Origin: Chitinophagaceae bacterium | GTDB taxonomy: Bacteria; Bacteroidota; Bacteroidia; Chitinophagales; Chitinophagaceae | Direction of reading: 5' to 3' | DNA length: 29,190 nucleotides | Assembly (NCBI GenBank): GCA_016786525.1 | Contig: JAEUVW010000243.1 | Coordinates: 1 to 29,190 of the forward strand | Shown: positions 14,537 through 22,341 of the stretch, piece after piece | Layout: the number at the start of each line of letters is the position of its first letter | How positions within the stretch are numbered: the first letter of the stretch is position 1 | The notes under the pieces: generated by a model | Seen by the model: the letters and a program-made list of their open reading frames with translations, nothing else | Told to the model about the DNA's origin: nothing | Databases searched by the model: none | Program-made: the position numbers and the translations under genes

Positions 14537-16225
14537 CTATTTCTGTAGTTTGAATGTCTGGTTGTATTGCCCGCTGTTCACACGCAGGATATAGATGCCG
14601 GAAGGCAGGTTCTGTGGGGTGGGTATCGTAAAGTAAAAGCTGCCTGCAGTATAGGGTCTTGCGGCGGACAGGATTTTTTGACCCTGCATATTGTACAGGC
14701 TCCATTGCAGGGTTTCATTGCTGTTTGCGCCGTTGATCTCTACCGAAAGGGCATCGGTAAAAGGGTTGGGGTACACGGTGAGCCCGGGTTCCGCACAGAT
14801 ACAGGGCGTTTCCGCCAGGGAAAGGGTTGCCTTGCCAAAGTCCGGCACGCCGTAGCCCTGCTCATTGTTGGGTGCGGATGCTATATGTGCGCTTTCGCGG
14901 ATCGCTTTGCGCAATTGGTACGGGTTGGCTTTCGGATAGGCTTGCCAGAGACAGGCGGCCAGGCCGGCCAGCTCGGGTGTAGCAATAGAGGTACCGCTGA
15001 CACTGGAGGTGGTACCGGAACTGTTGAGCACAATACCGGGTGCGCCCAGCATACAGACATCAGGCTTTCTGACTCCCGCGGCGTTGGGCCCCCTGCCACT
15101 GGTGGGTGAAGCTGCTTTGCTGATGTCCACCGATCCGCAGGTGAGGGCACTGTCTGCGTCCCCGGGTGTCAGTATTTTATTCCACCATCCGCCGCCTTCA
15201 TTGCCTGCAGAGGCCACGACCAATATTCCTTTTTGGGTGGCCGTATTGGTGCCCATAGCGGCAATGGTGCTTTTGCCGTCAATGTCCGTCAGTTTGAGGT
15301 CTGCATTCAGGGTGCCGATCGTAAAGGTGTTGTAACCCAGCGAAATAGTAATGATATCGGCCCCGATGCTGTCTGCTCTTTCCATAGCGGCCACCAGGTT
15401 GTCCATTTCAAAGGGTTGCTCTGCGCTGCTGTTTTCCGTTACATACAAGGCATAGTCTGCATCCGGTGCCGTACCCACATAGGAGCCATTCAGGATACCC
15501 GCCATCGTGCTGAGCACCTGGGTGCCGTGAGCGGAATACCCGTATACCTCTGCCTTGTTCAGGTTAAAATTGTAGGTATCGGTGATCCTGCCGCTGCTCC
15601 TCAGGCTGTCGAAGCCAGGCAGGGTATTGACCAGGTTAAACCCTTCGTCCAGTACGGCAATGAGTTTGCCTTTGCCGCGATAGCCCCGGTCGTGCAGGTA
15701 GTCGCCATTGGCCAGCCTGATCTGGTCGAAGGCATCGCCATAGTACCCTACCGTGCCGGTTGTCCGCAAGCGGTCTTTTACAGCGCTTTCCGGCAAAGTG
15801 TTTTTATCGGAAGGGTTTGCCTTCAGCAGGTGCAGGGGAGCCGAAAAAACGGCCACGTACACCGCGCTTTTGACGTAGGGTTTGCTGCGGACCAGGTGCA
15901 TGCTGCTGGTATCGGGCATCAGCACCACGCAATTGTTTTGCCACTTTGAGCGGGTATGCAATACGCCGCTGCTCAGGCTGAGTACGGTATCGATATAAGC
16001 CCGGCTGAGGGGCAGGTCGGCACTGTCGATGGCAATCGATTGCTGATCGCGACGGTCCAGTGCCCGGGCGGAGAGATAGGCAGAAGGGGCTCCCAGGGTG
16101 CCGCTTGTCCCGTTTTTGCCGGTAAAGGAAACCCTGAAGGCGTATTGTGTTTGGGCAAAAGTGCTTGCTGAGGCCAGGAAACAGGCCAGGATAAAGCAAT
16201 AAAAGAAAGCGGGAATTCTGCTCAT
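14537..16225 (-). CDS. Secreted S8 subtilisin-like serine protease with T9SS sorting domain
   Basis: A 562-residue protein with signal peptide (ending TFAQ, residue 25). An N-terminal propeptide-like region (to ~180) precedes a subtilase domain with the full catalytic set: Asp193 in LIAVLDEGFN, His233 in YSAHGTQVLSTMAG, oxyanion Asn342 in ASAGNEGGG and Ser413 in GTSIATPELAGLAA. The C-terminal ~80 residues are a T9SS type A sorting domain (LTVYPNPFTDALSVEI ... LPSGIYILRVNSG ... FKLQK), so the enzyme is exported across the outer membrane and attached or released at the cell surface. The likely role is extracellular protein breakdown. A TAnnTTTG box lies upstream. The gene ends only 25 nt before the sigma operon promoter. 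Confidence 0.95.
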   Translation of the reverse strand: MSRIPAFFYCFILACFLASASTFAQTQYAFRVSFTGKNGTSGTLGAPSAYLSARALDRRDQQSIAIDSADLPLSRAYIDTVLSLSSGVLHTRSKWQNNCVVLMPDTSSMHLVRSKPYVKSAVYVAVFSAPLHLLKANPSDKNTLPESAVKDRLRTTGTVGYYGDAFDQIRLANGDYLHDRGYRGKGKLIAVLDEGFNLVNTLPGFDSLRSSGRITDTYNFNLNKAEVYGYSAHGTQVLSTMAGILNGSYVGTAPDADYALYVTENSSAEQPFEMDNLVAAMERADSIGADIITISLGYNTFTIGTLNADLKLTDIDGKSTIAAMGTNTATQKGILVVASAGNEGGGWWNKILTPGDADSALTCGSVDISKAASPTSGRGPNAAGVRKPDVCMLGAPGIVLNSSGTTSSVSGTSIATPELAGLAACLWQAYPKANPYQLRKAIRESAHIASAPNNEQGYGVPDFGKATLSLAETPCICAEPGLTVYPNPFTDALSVEINGANSNETLQWSLYNMQGQKILSAARPYTAGSFYFTIPTPQNLPSGIYILRVNSGQYNQTFKLQK

Positions 16226-16248
16226 GACAAGGGGCTTTATGCTGTATT

Positions 16249-16256
16249 CAAAATTA
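16249..16256 (-). promoter_or_regulatory. TAnnTTTG -7 box of the S8 protease gene
   Basis: On the minus strand TAATTTTG, a perfect -7 match, 24 nt before ATG 16225. A -33 box is not evident. Confidence 0.45.
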
Positions 16257-16274
16257 CTTCATACAGGAATAAGA

Positions 16275-16295
16275 AACCCCTTTTTCGCAGGGATT
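16275..16295 (-). terminator. Candidate terminator of the lipoprotein gene 16294-17046
   Basis: On the minus strand AATCCCT pairs with AGGGGTT (one G.T wobble) around a 7-nt loop, followed by TCTTATT. It overlaps the stop codon by two bases. Confidence 0.35.
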
Positions 16296-17046
16296 AATTG
16301 TACTCAATCGCCCTCATGGTCACACCGGCACCCCTGCGGCAGGATTTGGTCAGCGGTACGGGGTCGTAGATCCAGTAGGCATACTCGTGGTAGATCATCC
16401 CTACACGGAAGGCGTATACAGATTTGGATTGCAGCAGGTAGGCGTAACTGTCCGGCATCGTTTCGGGGTTATTCAGGATCTGGTCAGTTTCCAGTACAGT
16501 GACGGTCCTGTCAAAATTGATGGCTCCGTTGTTGAAGGGCTGCAGCACATTCTGATAAGTATATTTCCAGCCTTTCAGGTAGTTGTAGTCCTGGTCTTCC
16601 TGCGGTACCAGGCTGTTGCCCAGCCATTGTTTGCCTTCAACAATAGGGTTCACCATGCGCATGAAACGGATGTTTTTTTCCACCAGTTCCAGTTGTTCGG
16701 CGCCCGGTGTGTAATACACCACGTCGTTGACGGTCCAGGGTGCTTTCTCGTTGAGGCGGCTCCTGATCTGGATCACGTAAGAGAGCCTCCTCTGGTTGTC
16801 GCGGAAGGTGTCGGCCACCAGGTATTCCTGCTGGGACTCATTGGTATACTTGATACATTTTACATCATCCCACAGGAAAGAATCCACATCATACAAGATG
16901 AACTTACCGATCTCAAGGGGCATAAAGCTCTGGTACATATCGCCTGCGTTGGAATTGACGATGACGCGGTCCTTTTTACAGGAGCTCATAAGCCCGGAAA
17001 CCAGCAATACGGCCGTCAGGCCGGCGATAAATTTATTCTTATTCAT
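16294..17046 (-). CDS. Hypothetical lipoprotein
   Basis: A 250-residue protein with a lipoprotein signal peptide (MNKNKFIAGLTAVLLVSGLMSSCKK; lipidated Cys23). The mature part has short strands and aromatic residues, beginning with YQSFMPLEIGKFILYDVDSFLWDD, a pattern I associate with Bacteroidota lipoproteins that start with a 'P...G....Y.vdS' motif. No enzymatic motif is visible and I do not recognise a named family. It is flanked by a terminator-like hairpin at each end, so it is probably transcribed alone. Function unknown. Confidence 0.75.
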   Translation of the reverse strand: MNKNKFIAGLTAVLLVSGLMSSCKKDRVIVNSNAGDMYQSFMPLEIGKFILYDVDSFLWDDVKCIKYTNESQQEYLVADTFRDNQRRLSYVIQIRSRLNEKAPWTVNDVVYYTPGAEQLELVEKNIRFMRMVNPIVEGKQWLGNSLVPQEDQDYNYLKGWKYTYQNVLQPFNNGAINFDRTVTVLETDQILNNPETMPDSYAYLLQSKSVYAFRVGMIYHEYAYWIYDPVPLTKSCRRGAGVTMRAIEYN

Positions 17047-17073
17047 ACTGAATGCAAAATAGAGTGATGTATG

Positions 17074-17097
17074 TAGCCTCGCATTAAAACGAGGCTA
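17074..17097. terminator. Perfect 8-bp hairpin downstream of mnmA
   Basis: TAGCCTCG and CGAGGCTA flank an 8-nt loop. It lies 43 nt beyond the mnmA stop. No T-run follows on the minus strand, so it may be a transcript-end stabiliser rather than a classical intrinsic terminator. Confidence 0.45.
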
Positions 17098-17139
17098 AAA
17101 ATACTCTTTTTTCCAAAGAAACATAACAAAAAGCCAAAA

Positions 17140-18234
17140 TTATATTCCGGAGTGGATAATGCCTCCTGCAACCACATCGTCTCCCTCGTAGATGACGGCA
17201 CTTTGGCCGGGGGCAATGCTGTTGACGGCATGGTCGAAGTGTACGGTGAGCTTATCGCCAGCCCAGTACAGCACACTTTCGGTGCCGGGGTCTTTGTAGC
17301 GGATCTTGGTGACGGCGCGCATGCCGTCGGGAATGTCCGCGTATTTGACCATGTTCAGGCCGGAAACCAGCATGCTGCCCTGTTGCAGTTCATGCGCATC
17401 GCCCAGGACGACGGTATTGGTTTCGGGTATGATCTTTGTGACGAAGACGGGCCTACCCAGGGCAATGTCCAGGCCTTTGCGCTGGCCGATGGTATAAAAA
17501 GGGTAGCCCCTGTGCTTACCGACTTTGGTGCCGTCGGTGAGCACAAAATCCCCGCCTTCCACGCTGGCTTCCAGGCCGGGATTCTGGCGTTTGAGGAAGC
17601 CACGGTAATCATTATCAGGCACAAAGCAGATCTCGTAGCTTTCCGCTTTCTTGGAAAGGTCTACATAGCCCATATCAGCGGCAATCTGCCGCACTTCCGT
17701 TTTCAGCAGGTCGCCCAGGGGATAAATGCTGCGGCTCAGGCAGTCCTGGCCCAGGCCCCAGAGTACATAGCTCTGGTCTTTGGTCAGGTCTTTGGCTTTA
17801 CTCAGGATGTAGCGGTCGCTTTCCTGCCGTACTTTCACGTAGTGGCCCGTGGCGATAAAATCGCAGCCCAGGGCATCGGCACGCTTCAGCAGGGCGGACC
17901 ATTTGATGTGTGTATTACAGAGCACGCAGGGGTTAGGGGTACGGCCGGCCATATATTCCTCGACAAAGTTGTTGATCACACCCGTGCCGAATTCTTCGCG
18001 TATATCAAACACATAGTGCGGGAAACCATGCTCTACGGCGGCCTGCCGGGCATCGTTGAACGAATCGAGGTTACAGCAGCCTGTTTCTTTTTTGCTGCCG
18101 CCGGATACGGCGTAGTCCCAGGTTTTCATTGTAATGCCGACCACTTCATACCCTTGATGGTGCAGCATCAGGGCAGTAACGGTACTGTCGATACCGCCAC
18201 TCATGGCCACCAATACTTTCCCCATTTTACTCAT
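17140..18234 (-). CDS. mnmA: tRNA-specific 2-thiouridylase MnmA
   Basis: The enzyme thiolates uridine 34 of Glu, Gln and Lys tRNAs, using ATP to activate the base and a protein persulfide as sulfur donor. Seen here are the PP-loop SGGIDS (residues 12-17), the nucleophile Cys103 in RTPNPCVLCN, the persulfide Cys203 in ESYEICFVPD, and the conserved YPLGDLLK and HRGYPFYTIGQRKGL segments. From ATG 18234 the length is 364 residues, normal for the family; ATG 18225 is also possible. The longer frame to 18267 is rejected because the -7 box at 18265-18272 overlaps it. Single-gene transcript by its flanks. Confidence 0.97.
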   Translation of the reverse strand: MSKMGKVLVAMSGGIDSTVTALMLHHQGYEVVGITMKTWDYAVSGGSKKETGCCNLDSFNDARQAAVEHGFPHYVFDIREEFGTGVINNFVEEYMAGRTPNPCVLCNTHIKWSALLKRADALGCDFIATGHYVKVRQESDRYILSKAKDLTKDQSYVLWGLGQDCLSRSIYPLGDLLKTEVRQIAADMGYVDLSKKAESYEICFVPDNDYRGFLKRQNPGLEASVEGGDFVLTDGTKVGKHRGYPFYTIGQRKGLDIALGRPVFVTKIIPETNTVVLGDAHELQQGSMLVSGLNMVKYADIPDGMRAVTKIRYKDPGTESVLYWAGDKLTVHFDHAVNSIAPGQSAVIYEGDDVVAGGIIHSGI

Positions 18235-18264
18235 CTTGCAAACCGATTTTTTTAAAAAAGAAGG

Positions 18265-18272
18265 CAAAGATA
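18265..18272 (-). promoter_or_regulatory. TAnnTTTG -7 box of mnmA
   Basis: On the minus strand TATCTTTG, a perfect -7 match, 30 nt upstream of ATG 18234. It supports the short start. Confidence 0.5.
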
Positions 18273-18307
18273 CAGAGGATGCGGCTCCTTATCTATATTT
18301 TATCGCA

Positions 18308-18331
18308 ATGCGGGTATTACCGTTACCGCAT
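18308..18331 (-). terminator. Hairpin at the 3' end of the PhnA-like gene
   Basis: ATGCGG (18308-18313) pairs with CCGCAT (18326-18331), extended by TA/TA across one bulged base. It touches the stop codon. A weak candidate because no T-run follows. Confidence 0.3.
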
Positions 18332-18927
18332 CAGGTGATGATCTGCGCATTTTGTTTCCTGACATACATGGTTTTGATCATAATAGCCTGACCTTCAATG
18401 CGGCCTTCTATATAATCCGTGTCGTTGGGGTCGAGGCGGATATTTTTCACCACAGTGCCCAAGCGTGCGTTGACGGTGGAGCCCTTGACGTCCAGCGACC
18501 TGACCAACACAACGGAGTCGCCGTTTTCGAGTTGGTGACCGTTGGCGTCGCGGTGCAGGTCTACGGAGCCGTCGTCTTCATGGTCGCCGGTGGCTTTGGC
18601 CCATTTCAGGTTTTCGTCGTCCAGGTACATCATGTCCAGGGCTTCGGCAGCCCAGCTTTCCCGCCGCAGGCGGTTCAGCATACGCCAGGCGGTGACCTGT
18701 ACGGCCGGTACTTCACTCCACATCGCCGTTGTGAGGCAGGACCAGTGCGCCGGGTTGAAATCTTCTTTTTTGTCGATCTGGGCGATGCATTTGGCGCAGA
18801 GATAAATTTCGTTGCCTCTTACGTTTGAAGAGGAAGGGCCTACTTCGTACAGCGACAGGTTGGTTCCGCTGCTGCACAGTTCACAACTGTTGTTGCTTCT
18901 TGCTTTGAGTTCGTCGATGAGGGACAT
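18331..18927 (-). CDS. phnA: PhnA/YjdM family zinc-ribbon protein
   Basis: A 198-residue protein with an N-terminal zinc ribbon (Cys15-x2-Cys18 and Cys44-x2-Cys47: CELC ... YLCAKC). It ends in the typical PhnA C-terminal domain: DLHRDANGHQLENGDSVVLVRSLDVKGS...LGTVVKNIRL and the end IEGQAIMIKTMYVRKQ. Despite the historic name, proteins of this family are not shown to be needed for phosphonate use, and the molecular role is unclear. The middle part (PAHWSCLTTAMWSEVPAVQVTAWRMLNRL) is conserved in the longer family members. It stands alone between mnmA and the T9SS propeller gene, with its own promoter box. Confidence 0.92.
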   Translation of the reverse strand: MSLIDELKARSNNSCELCSSGTNLSLYEVGPSSSNVRGNEIYLCAKCIAQIDKKEDFNPAHWSCLTTAMWSEVPAVQVTAWRMLNRLRRESWAAEALDMMYLDDENLKWAKATGDHEDDGSVDLHRDANGHQLENGDSVVLVRSLDVKGSTVNARLGTVVKNIRLDPNDTDYIEGRIEGQAIMIKTMYVRKQNAQIIT

Positions 18928-18985
18928 GTACAGAGATTGCTTTTAGTGGAAGATCCGGCAGCCTCTACAAGGGGCTGCACGCCTG

Positions 18986-18993
18986 CAAAAATA
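18986..18993 (-). promoter_or_regulatory. TAnnTTTG -7 box of the PhnA-like gene
   Basis: On the minus strand TATTTTTG, a perfect -7 match, 59 nt upstream of ATG 18927. Confidence 0.4.
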
Positions 18994-19108
18994 AGCCTGT
19001 TTCCGGGTTTGTGAAAGGGCAGTGTCCCCGCTGGTCTTGTTGAGGACTGATCCTGTGCCGGTAATAGCCGGGGCAAACCCCTGGCCGGGAAGCCCGCATA
19101 ATACACAA

Positions 19109-19126
19109 AACCCCGCCGCAGGGGCA
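19109..19126 (-). terminator. GC-rich hairpin with T-run after the propeller gene
   Basis: On the minus strand CCCC-TGCGGC-GGGG is followed by TTTTGTG, 35 nt beyond the stop of the gene ending at 19161. The stem is short, so this is a moderate candidate. Confidence 0.4.
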
Positions 19127-19160
19127 GGGTTAAGCGCTTATTTTTAGCGATAAGTTGCCG

Positions 19161-20993
19161 TTATTGTACGATGATTTTGCTGTGCAGCATTTGTCCTCCA
19201 GCATTGCCCAGGTTCAGGAAGTACACACCTGCCGCTACAGAAGGCACACGTAAGGTACCGTTGGCCCCAAGCTGCCCGGTCTCCAATATTTTGCCGCAGA
19301 GCTCATACAGGGTATACCTGTCGGCATTGATATTGTTTTCTACGGAAACAAAACTATTCCCTTTTGCAGGGTTGGGGATGACGCGCAGTTCTTTTGCCAG
19401 GCCAATGTCTACCTTCGGAACGGAAAGGGGGGCCTCTGCCCTTTTGGCAATCCCATTCAGGCCTGTAACGGTGCCCTCACCTGTTGCTTCAGAGTACTCC
19501 GACCCATTCTGAAACAGGCCGCCGAAGTACACTTCTCCTTTAAACAACACCATTTTGTTGACGGTATTGTCGACAACAGACCACTTGCGGGAGCCGCCTC
19601 CCATATTGTAACAATTGGCACCATAGGTCATAGATATATAGCTGAATGCCCCTCCTATGTTGAGCGTAGTTCCTTCAGTGCACAAGGTCAGGAAAGCGGC
19701 ACCGCTCCCTTTTGCGTCAAATGATTTTGCTTCATACGGCGATGCGAAGCCCTGTTCCCATGTCCCTGCAATCAGTCGCAGCAGTATGGCATTGGTGTCG
19801 GCTTCGCCGGCACGTTTGCAGGCGGCATACACTGTAGCTTCATGCAGTTCGAAATCCATCACTTCATTGCTGATGCCGTTCAGGAAAGGCGTAAAAGAAG
19901 AGGAGGTATTCCATTGAACAACGTTGGTGACCGGACCATAGCTGAAGGCTCCGCCCAATACAATAGAAGCACCGTTGACTTCCATCGTATTGATCCGGCC
20001 TTTGAGTCCCGGGATCATCGTCCAGTCGCTGCCATTCCACTGCGCGAAATTGCTTTCACTACCGCCGCTGCAGTCTGCGAAGGAGCCGCAGGCATACAGC
20101 TTTCCTTCAAATACCAGCAGGTCATGTATGGTACCGTTTATGCAACCGGCAGCTGTCCATTCACTACCGTCCCAATACGCAACATTAGCAGCCATTTTGC
20201 CAGCCACCTCGTCAAAGGAACCCGCAGCAAAAATCTTATCGTCAAATTTGGTGATCGCGTTCACTTTTCCATGCACGCCGGTACCCATATTGTGCCAGGT
20301 GTATACGCCCGAGGCTTCTGTAACATAGGCAATGTTGTTGGCGGTAACAGAGCCGTCGGCCTGTACAAAACTGCCGCCTACGTACATTTTTTCTGCGGCA
20401 TCGTCTACATACAGTTCCTGCACCATGCCGTCTACCCCCGCTCCCAATCTCCGTACGGAGCTTTGGGGCGGATAGGCCGGTTGTATCCAGGCCAGTTCAT
20501 CAACGGAAAACCCGTAGCTGCCCGCCCATGCGGTGAGTTCAGGATATTGCATCTGGCGTACGTAAGCCAGGTTGGTCTGTGCCGATATCTTGCGGGAAAC
20601 GGCTTCGAAGCCGGTCTCTTTCAGCAGGAAGCCGACCGCACAAAAATTATTATACGGGTCAATAAAGATCGGTGTGCGGCTGGCATAGCGGTCGTTGATG
20701 GGGAAATTGCCTTCCTGCCAGTAGCGGTGCAGGATGTCCAGGCAATGCGCCCTGTTTGCTTTTTGCTCCGTACTCAGTTGCGGCAACTCCCGGGCCCGTA
20801 AGGTTTGCTCAACGAGGCCCAGGTGCAGGCGGATCCATTCTTTTTCGCTTCTGTTGGTATACTCAGGCAATGCGGGGATATCTTTTTGTTCGGTCCAGCA
20901 TTGGTTGACTTCAGCCAGTTTCTGGTAAGATTGATGATCTGCCCGGCTGGCGCTGCAGACCAGGCAGCAAAGGAGGAATAGAAGATTTTTCAT
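19161..20993 (-). CDS. Secreted beta-propeller-like protein with T9SS sorting domain
   Basis: From ATG 20993 (610 residues) the product has a signal peptide (MKNLLFLLCCLVCSASRA); the longer frame to 21038 would bury it. An N-terminal domain of ~150 residues (LDILHRYWQEGNFPIND...RTPIFIDPYNNFCAVGFLLKETG...ELAWIQPAYPP) is one I associate with Bacteroidota T9SS proteins; its function is unknown. Then come repeated blades of the form VNAITKFDDKIFAAGSF...NVAYWDGSEWTAAG, suggesting a beta-propeller, and finally a type A sorting domain (LRVIPNPAKGNSFVSV ... VAAGVYFLNLG ... KIIVQ). Extracellular or surface location is expected. Ligand unknown. Confidence 0.85.
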   Translation of the reverse strand: MKNLLFLLCCLVCSASRADHQSYQKLAEVNQCWTEQKDIPALPEYTNRSEKEWIRLHLGLVEQTLRARELPQLSTEQKANRAHCLDILHRYWQEGNFPINDRYASRTPIFIDPYNNFCAVGFLLKETGFEAVSRKISAQTNLAYVRQMQYPELTAWAGSYGFSVDELAWIQPAYPPQSSVRRLGAGVDGMVQELYVDDAAEKMYVGGSFVQADGSVTANNIAYVTEASGVYTWHNMGTGVHGKVNAITKFDDKIFAAGSFDEVAGKMAANVAYWDGSEWTAAGCINGTIHDLLVFEGKLYACGSFADCSGGSESNFAQWNGSDWTMIPGLKGRINTMEVNGASIVLGGAFSYGPVTNVVQWNTSSSFTPFLNGISNEVMDFELHEATVYAACKRAGEADTNAILLRLIAGTWEQGFASPYEAKSFDAKGSGAAFLTLCTEGTTLNIGGAFSYISMTYGANCYNMGGGSRKWSVVDNTVNKMVLFKGEVYFGGLFQNGSEYSEATGEGTVTGLNGIAKRAEAPLSVPKVDIGLAKELRVIPNPAKGNSFVSVENNINADRYTLYELCGKILETGQLGANGTLRVPSVAAGVYFLNLGNAGGQMLHSKIIVQ

Positions 20994-21199
20994 AGGAAGT
21001 AATTTTTGAATGCTACAATACTTAATGTAAAAAATCATTGAATAAACGCATTGGTAATTTAGTTTAACTAAATGCCTGTTGTTGCATTACATATCAAATC
21101 TAGCCTAAATATACAGAAAAATTAGCAAAAAATAGTAAGTGTAGGAAAAGCCCGAAGAGCGCGCTATATTATCAATGAGCGTAAGGTTTACAGCTTATA

Positions 21200-21934
21200 T
21201 TATTGCACGAAATGCTTCAATACGTATTGCTGCACCCAGTTGGGCACCTGGCTGGTGTACATGGTCAGTTTGTCCGCGAAGATCTCCCCGACCAGTATCA
21301 TCGTAGCACCTGAATTGTCAAAGAGATAAGTCCTGTAGCAGACTTTAATGACCTCAAAGAGGTTGTCGAGGGTTTTATAGTACCGGGAAGAAATTTTATC
21401 ATCCAGCACATCGTGCCCGCCTTTTTCCACACGGTTTTCCACCCGTTGTATGTTTACCGAAGGGTCGTCTGTACAAACAAAATAAAGGTAGTTGCGGTAG
21501 CCGGACGCGCGGGCTGCAAGGAGTTCCGTTATTTTGGAGCGGTGGCTCATCACCGTTTCGTAACTGAAGGTCTTGTTTTTTGCCACCAGCAGGTGCCGGA
21601 TGAACAGTGCGGCCAGCGCGCTTTCGTAACTGTGGCTGGATTTGCTTTTATCGACAATGAAGTTTTCCCGGAGCCCGAGGTCGATATCAAGCTTTTCGGA
21701 TGCTGCCTTTTTGATCAGGCTGGCTGCTTCGGCGGATGTTTTGAATTGTTCAAACTCTTCTTCGGAAGATTTGATGCCATAGGCGGAGAGGTCGATCAGG
21801 CCGGAACGGCTGATTTGCTGTTCGATGATATCGGCGTTGACAAAAACACCGGTATTGAAGGTATGCTGTAATTGTTGGAATAAAGTGCTCTTCCCGGAGC
21901 CGTTCGGCCCTGCAAAAACCCTTATTCTACCCAT
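21200..21934 (-). CDS. Zeta-toxin-like P-loop ATPase/kinase (candidate toxin)
   Basis: A 244-residue protein with an N-terminal Walker A (GPNGSGKST, residues 9-17), then FVNADIIEQQ with Asp35 where zeta-type kinases carry a conserved acidic residue. Further segments are SYETVMSHRSKITELLAARASGYRNYLYFVCTDDPSVNIQRVENRVEKGGHDV. This order (P-loop, NAD, SxETV, then arginine-rich RV..RV..GGH.V) is the pattern of zeta-toxin/AAA family proteins that phosphorylate UDP-activated sugars. Its ATG lies inside the end of the upstream small gene (8-nt overlap, ATGGGTAG), so the two are co-translated. The toxin role is inferred from family and gene arrangement. Confidence 0.85.
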   Translation of the reverse strand: MGRIRVFAGPNGSGKSTLFQQLQHTFNTGVFVNADIIEQQISRSGLIDLSAYGIKSSEEEFEQFKTSAEAASLIKKAASEKLDIDLGLRENFIVDKSKSSHSYESALAALFIRHLLVAKNKTFSYETVMSHRSKITELLAARASGYRNYLYFVCTDDPSVNIQRVENRVEKGGHDVLDDKISSRYYKTLDNLFEVIKVCYRTYLFDNSGATMILVGEIFADKLTMYTSQVPNWVQQYVLKHFVQ

Positions 21935-22166
21935 TGCCTAAGTGTAAGACCGTACCTTTTTTGATCGTGCCAGCGGCAGTGGGATTCAGCTGTGGCACCA
22001 TACCGACCTGCACTTTGTGGCCATCGGCGTCCACATCGTAGATAATACCCTTTTCGATGATCCGGACGGTCAATCCCAGTGCCCTCGCTTCGCGTGCTGC
22101 TTTTGAACTGGCGTCTTTTGCGGCGCGGATGATCTTCTGGGTTTCTTTGTTAATCGAGAATTTCAT
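21927..22166 (-). CDS. Small protein, candidate antitoxin of the zeta-like ATPase
   Basis: A 79-residue protein from ATG 22166 (MKFSINKETQKIIRAAKDASSKAAREARALG). The start is chosen because the -7-like box at 22174-22181 overlaps the longer frame to 22223. The N-terminal half is a charged helix rich in Lys, Ala and Arg. The C-terminal half (LTVRIIEKGIIYDVDADGHKVQVGMV ... IKKGTVLHLGNG) is strand-like. It does not resemble epsilon or PezA antitoxins. The position, small size and 8-nt overlap with the ATPase gene make it the likely antitoxin. Confidence 0.7.
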   Translation of the reverse strand: MKFSINKETQKIIRAAKDASSKAAREARALGLTVRIIEKGIIYDVDADGHKVQVGMVPQLNPTAAGTIKKGTVLHLGNG

Positions 22167-22173
22167 AACAGGG

Positions 22174-22181
22174 TAAAGATA
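22174..22181 (-). promoter_or_regulatory. -7-like box of the antitoxin-toxin pair
   Basis: On the minus strand TATCTTTA, one mismatch from TAnnTTTG, 8 nt before ATG 22166. The resulting leader would be almost absent. Confidence 0.3.
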
Positions 22182-22287
22182 CGGAGTTTCTCCTATTTTA
22201 TAGTGAGCAGCCCTCTTAAACATATATTAAAGCATTGTAAAACCTAAAGGGTCTAAAACCGATAAGGCGCCGGGCTGCTCAAAGGAA

Positions 22288-22320
22288 AAACCTATAAGGT
22301 CTTCAAGACCTTATAGGTTT
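22288..22320 (-). terminator. Perfect 16-bp hairpin terminator of icmF
   Basis: AAACCTATAAGGTCTT and AAGACCTTATAGGTTT flank a single base. Read on the minus strand, the hairpin lies 21 nt after the icmF stop and runs into GGTTTTTCCTTT, giving a T-tract. It separates icmF from the toxin-antitoxin pair and probably acts as an intrinsic terminator. Confidence 0.7.
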
Positions 22321-22341
22321 ACTGGAATGGGTTTACAACGC

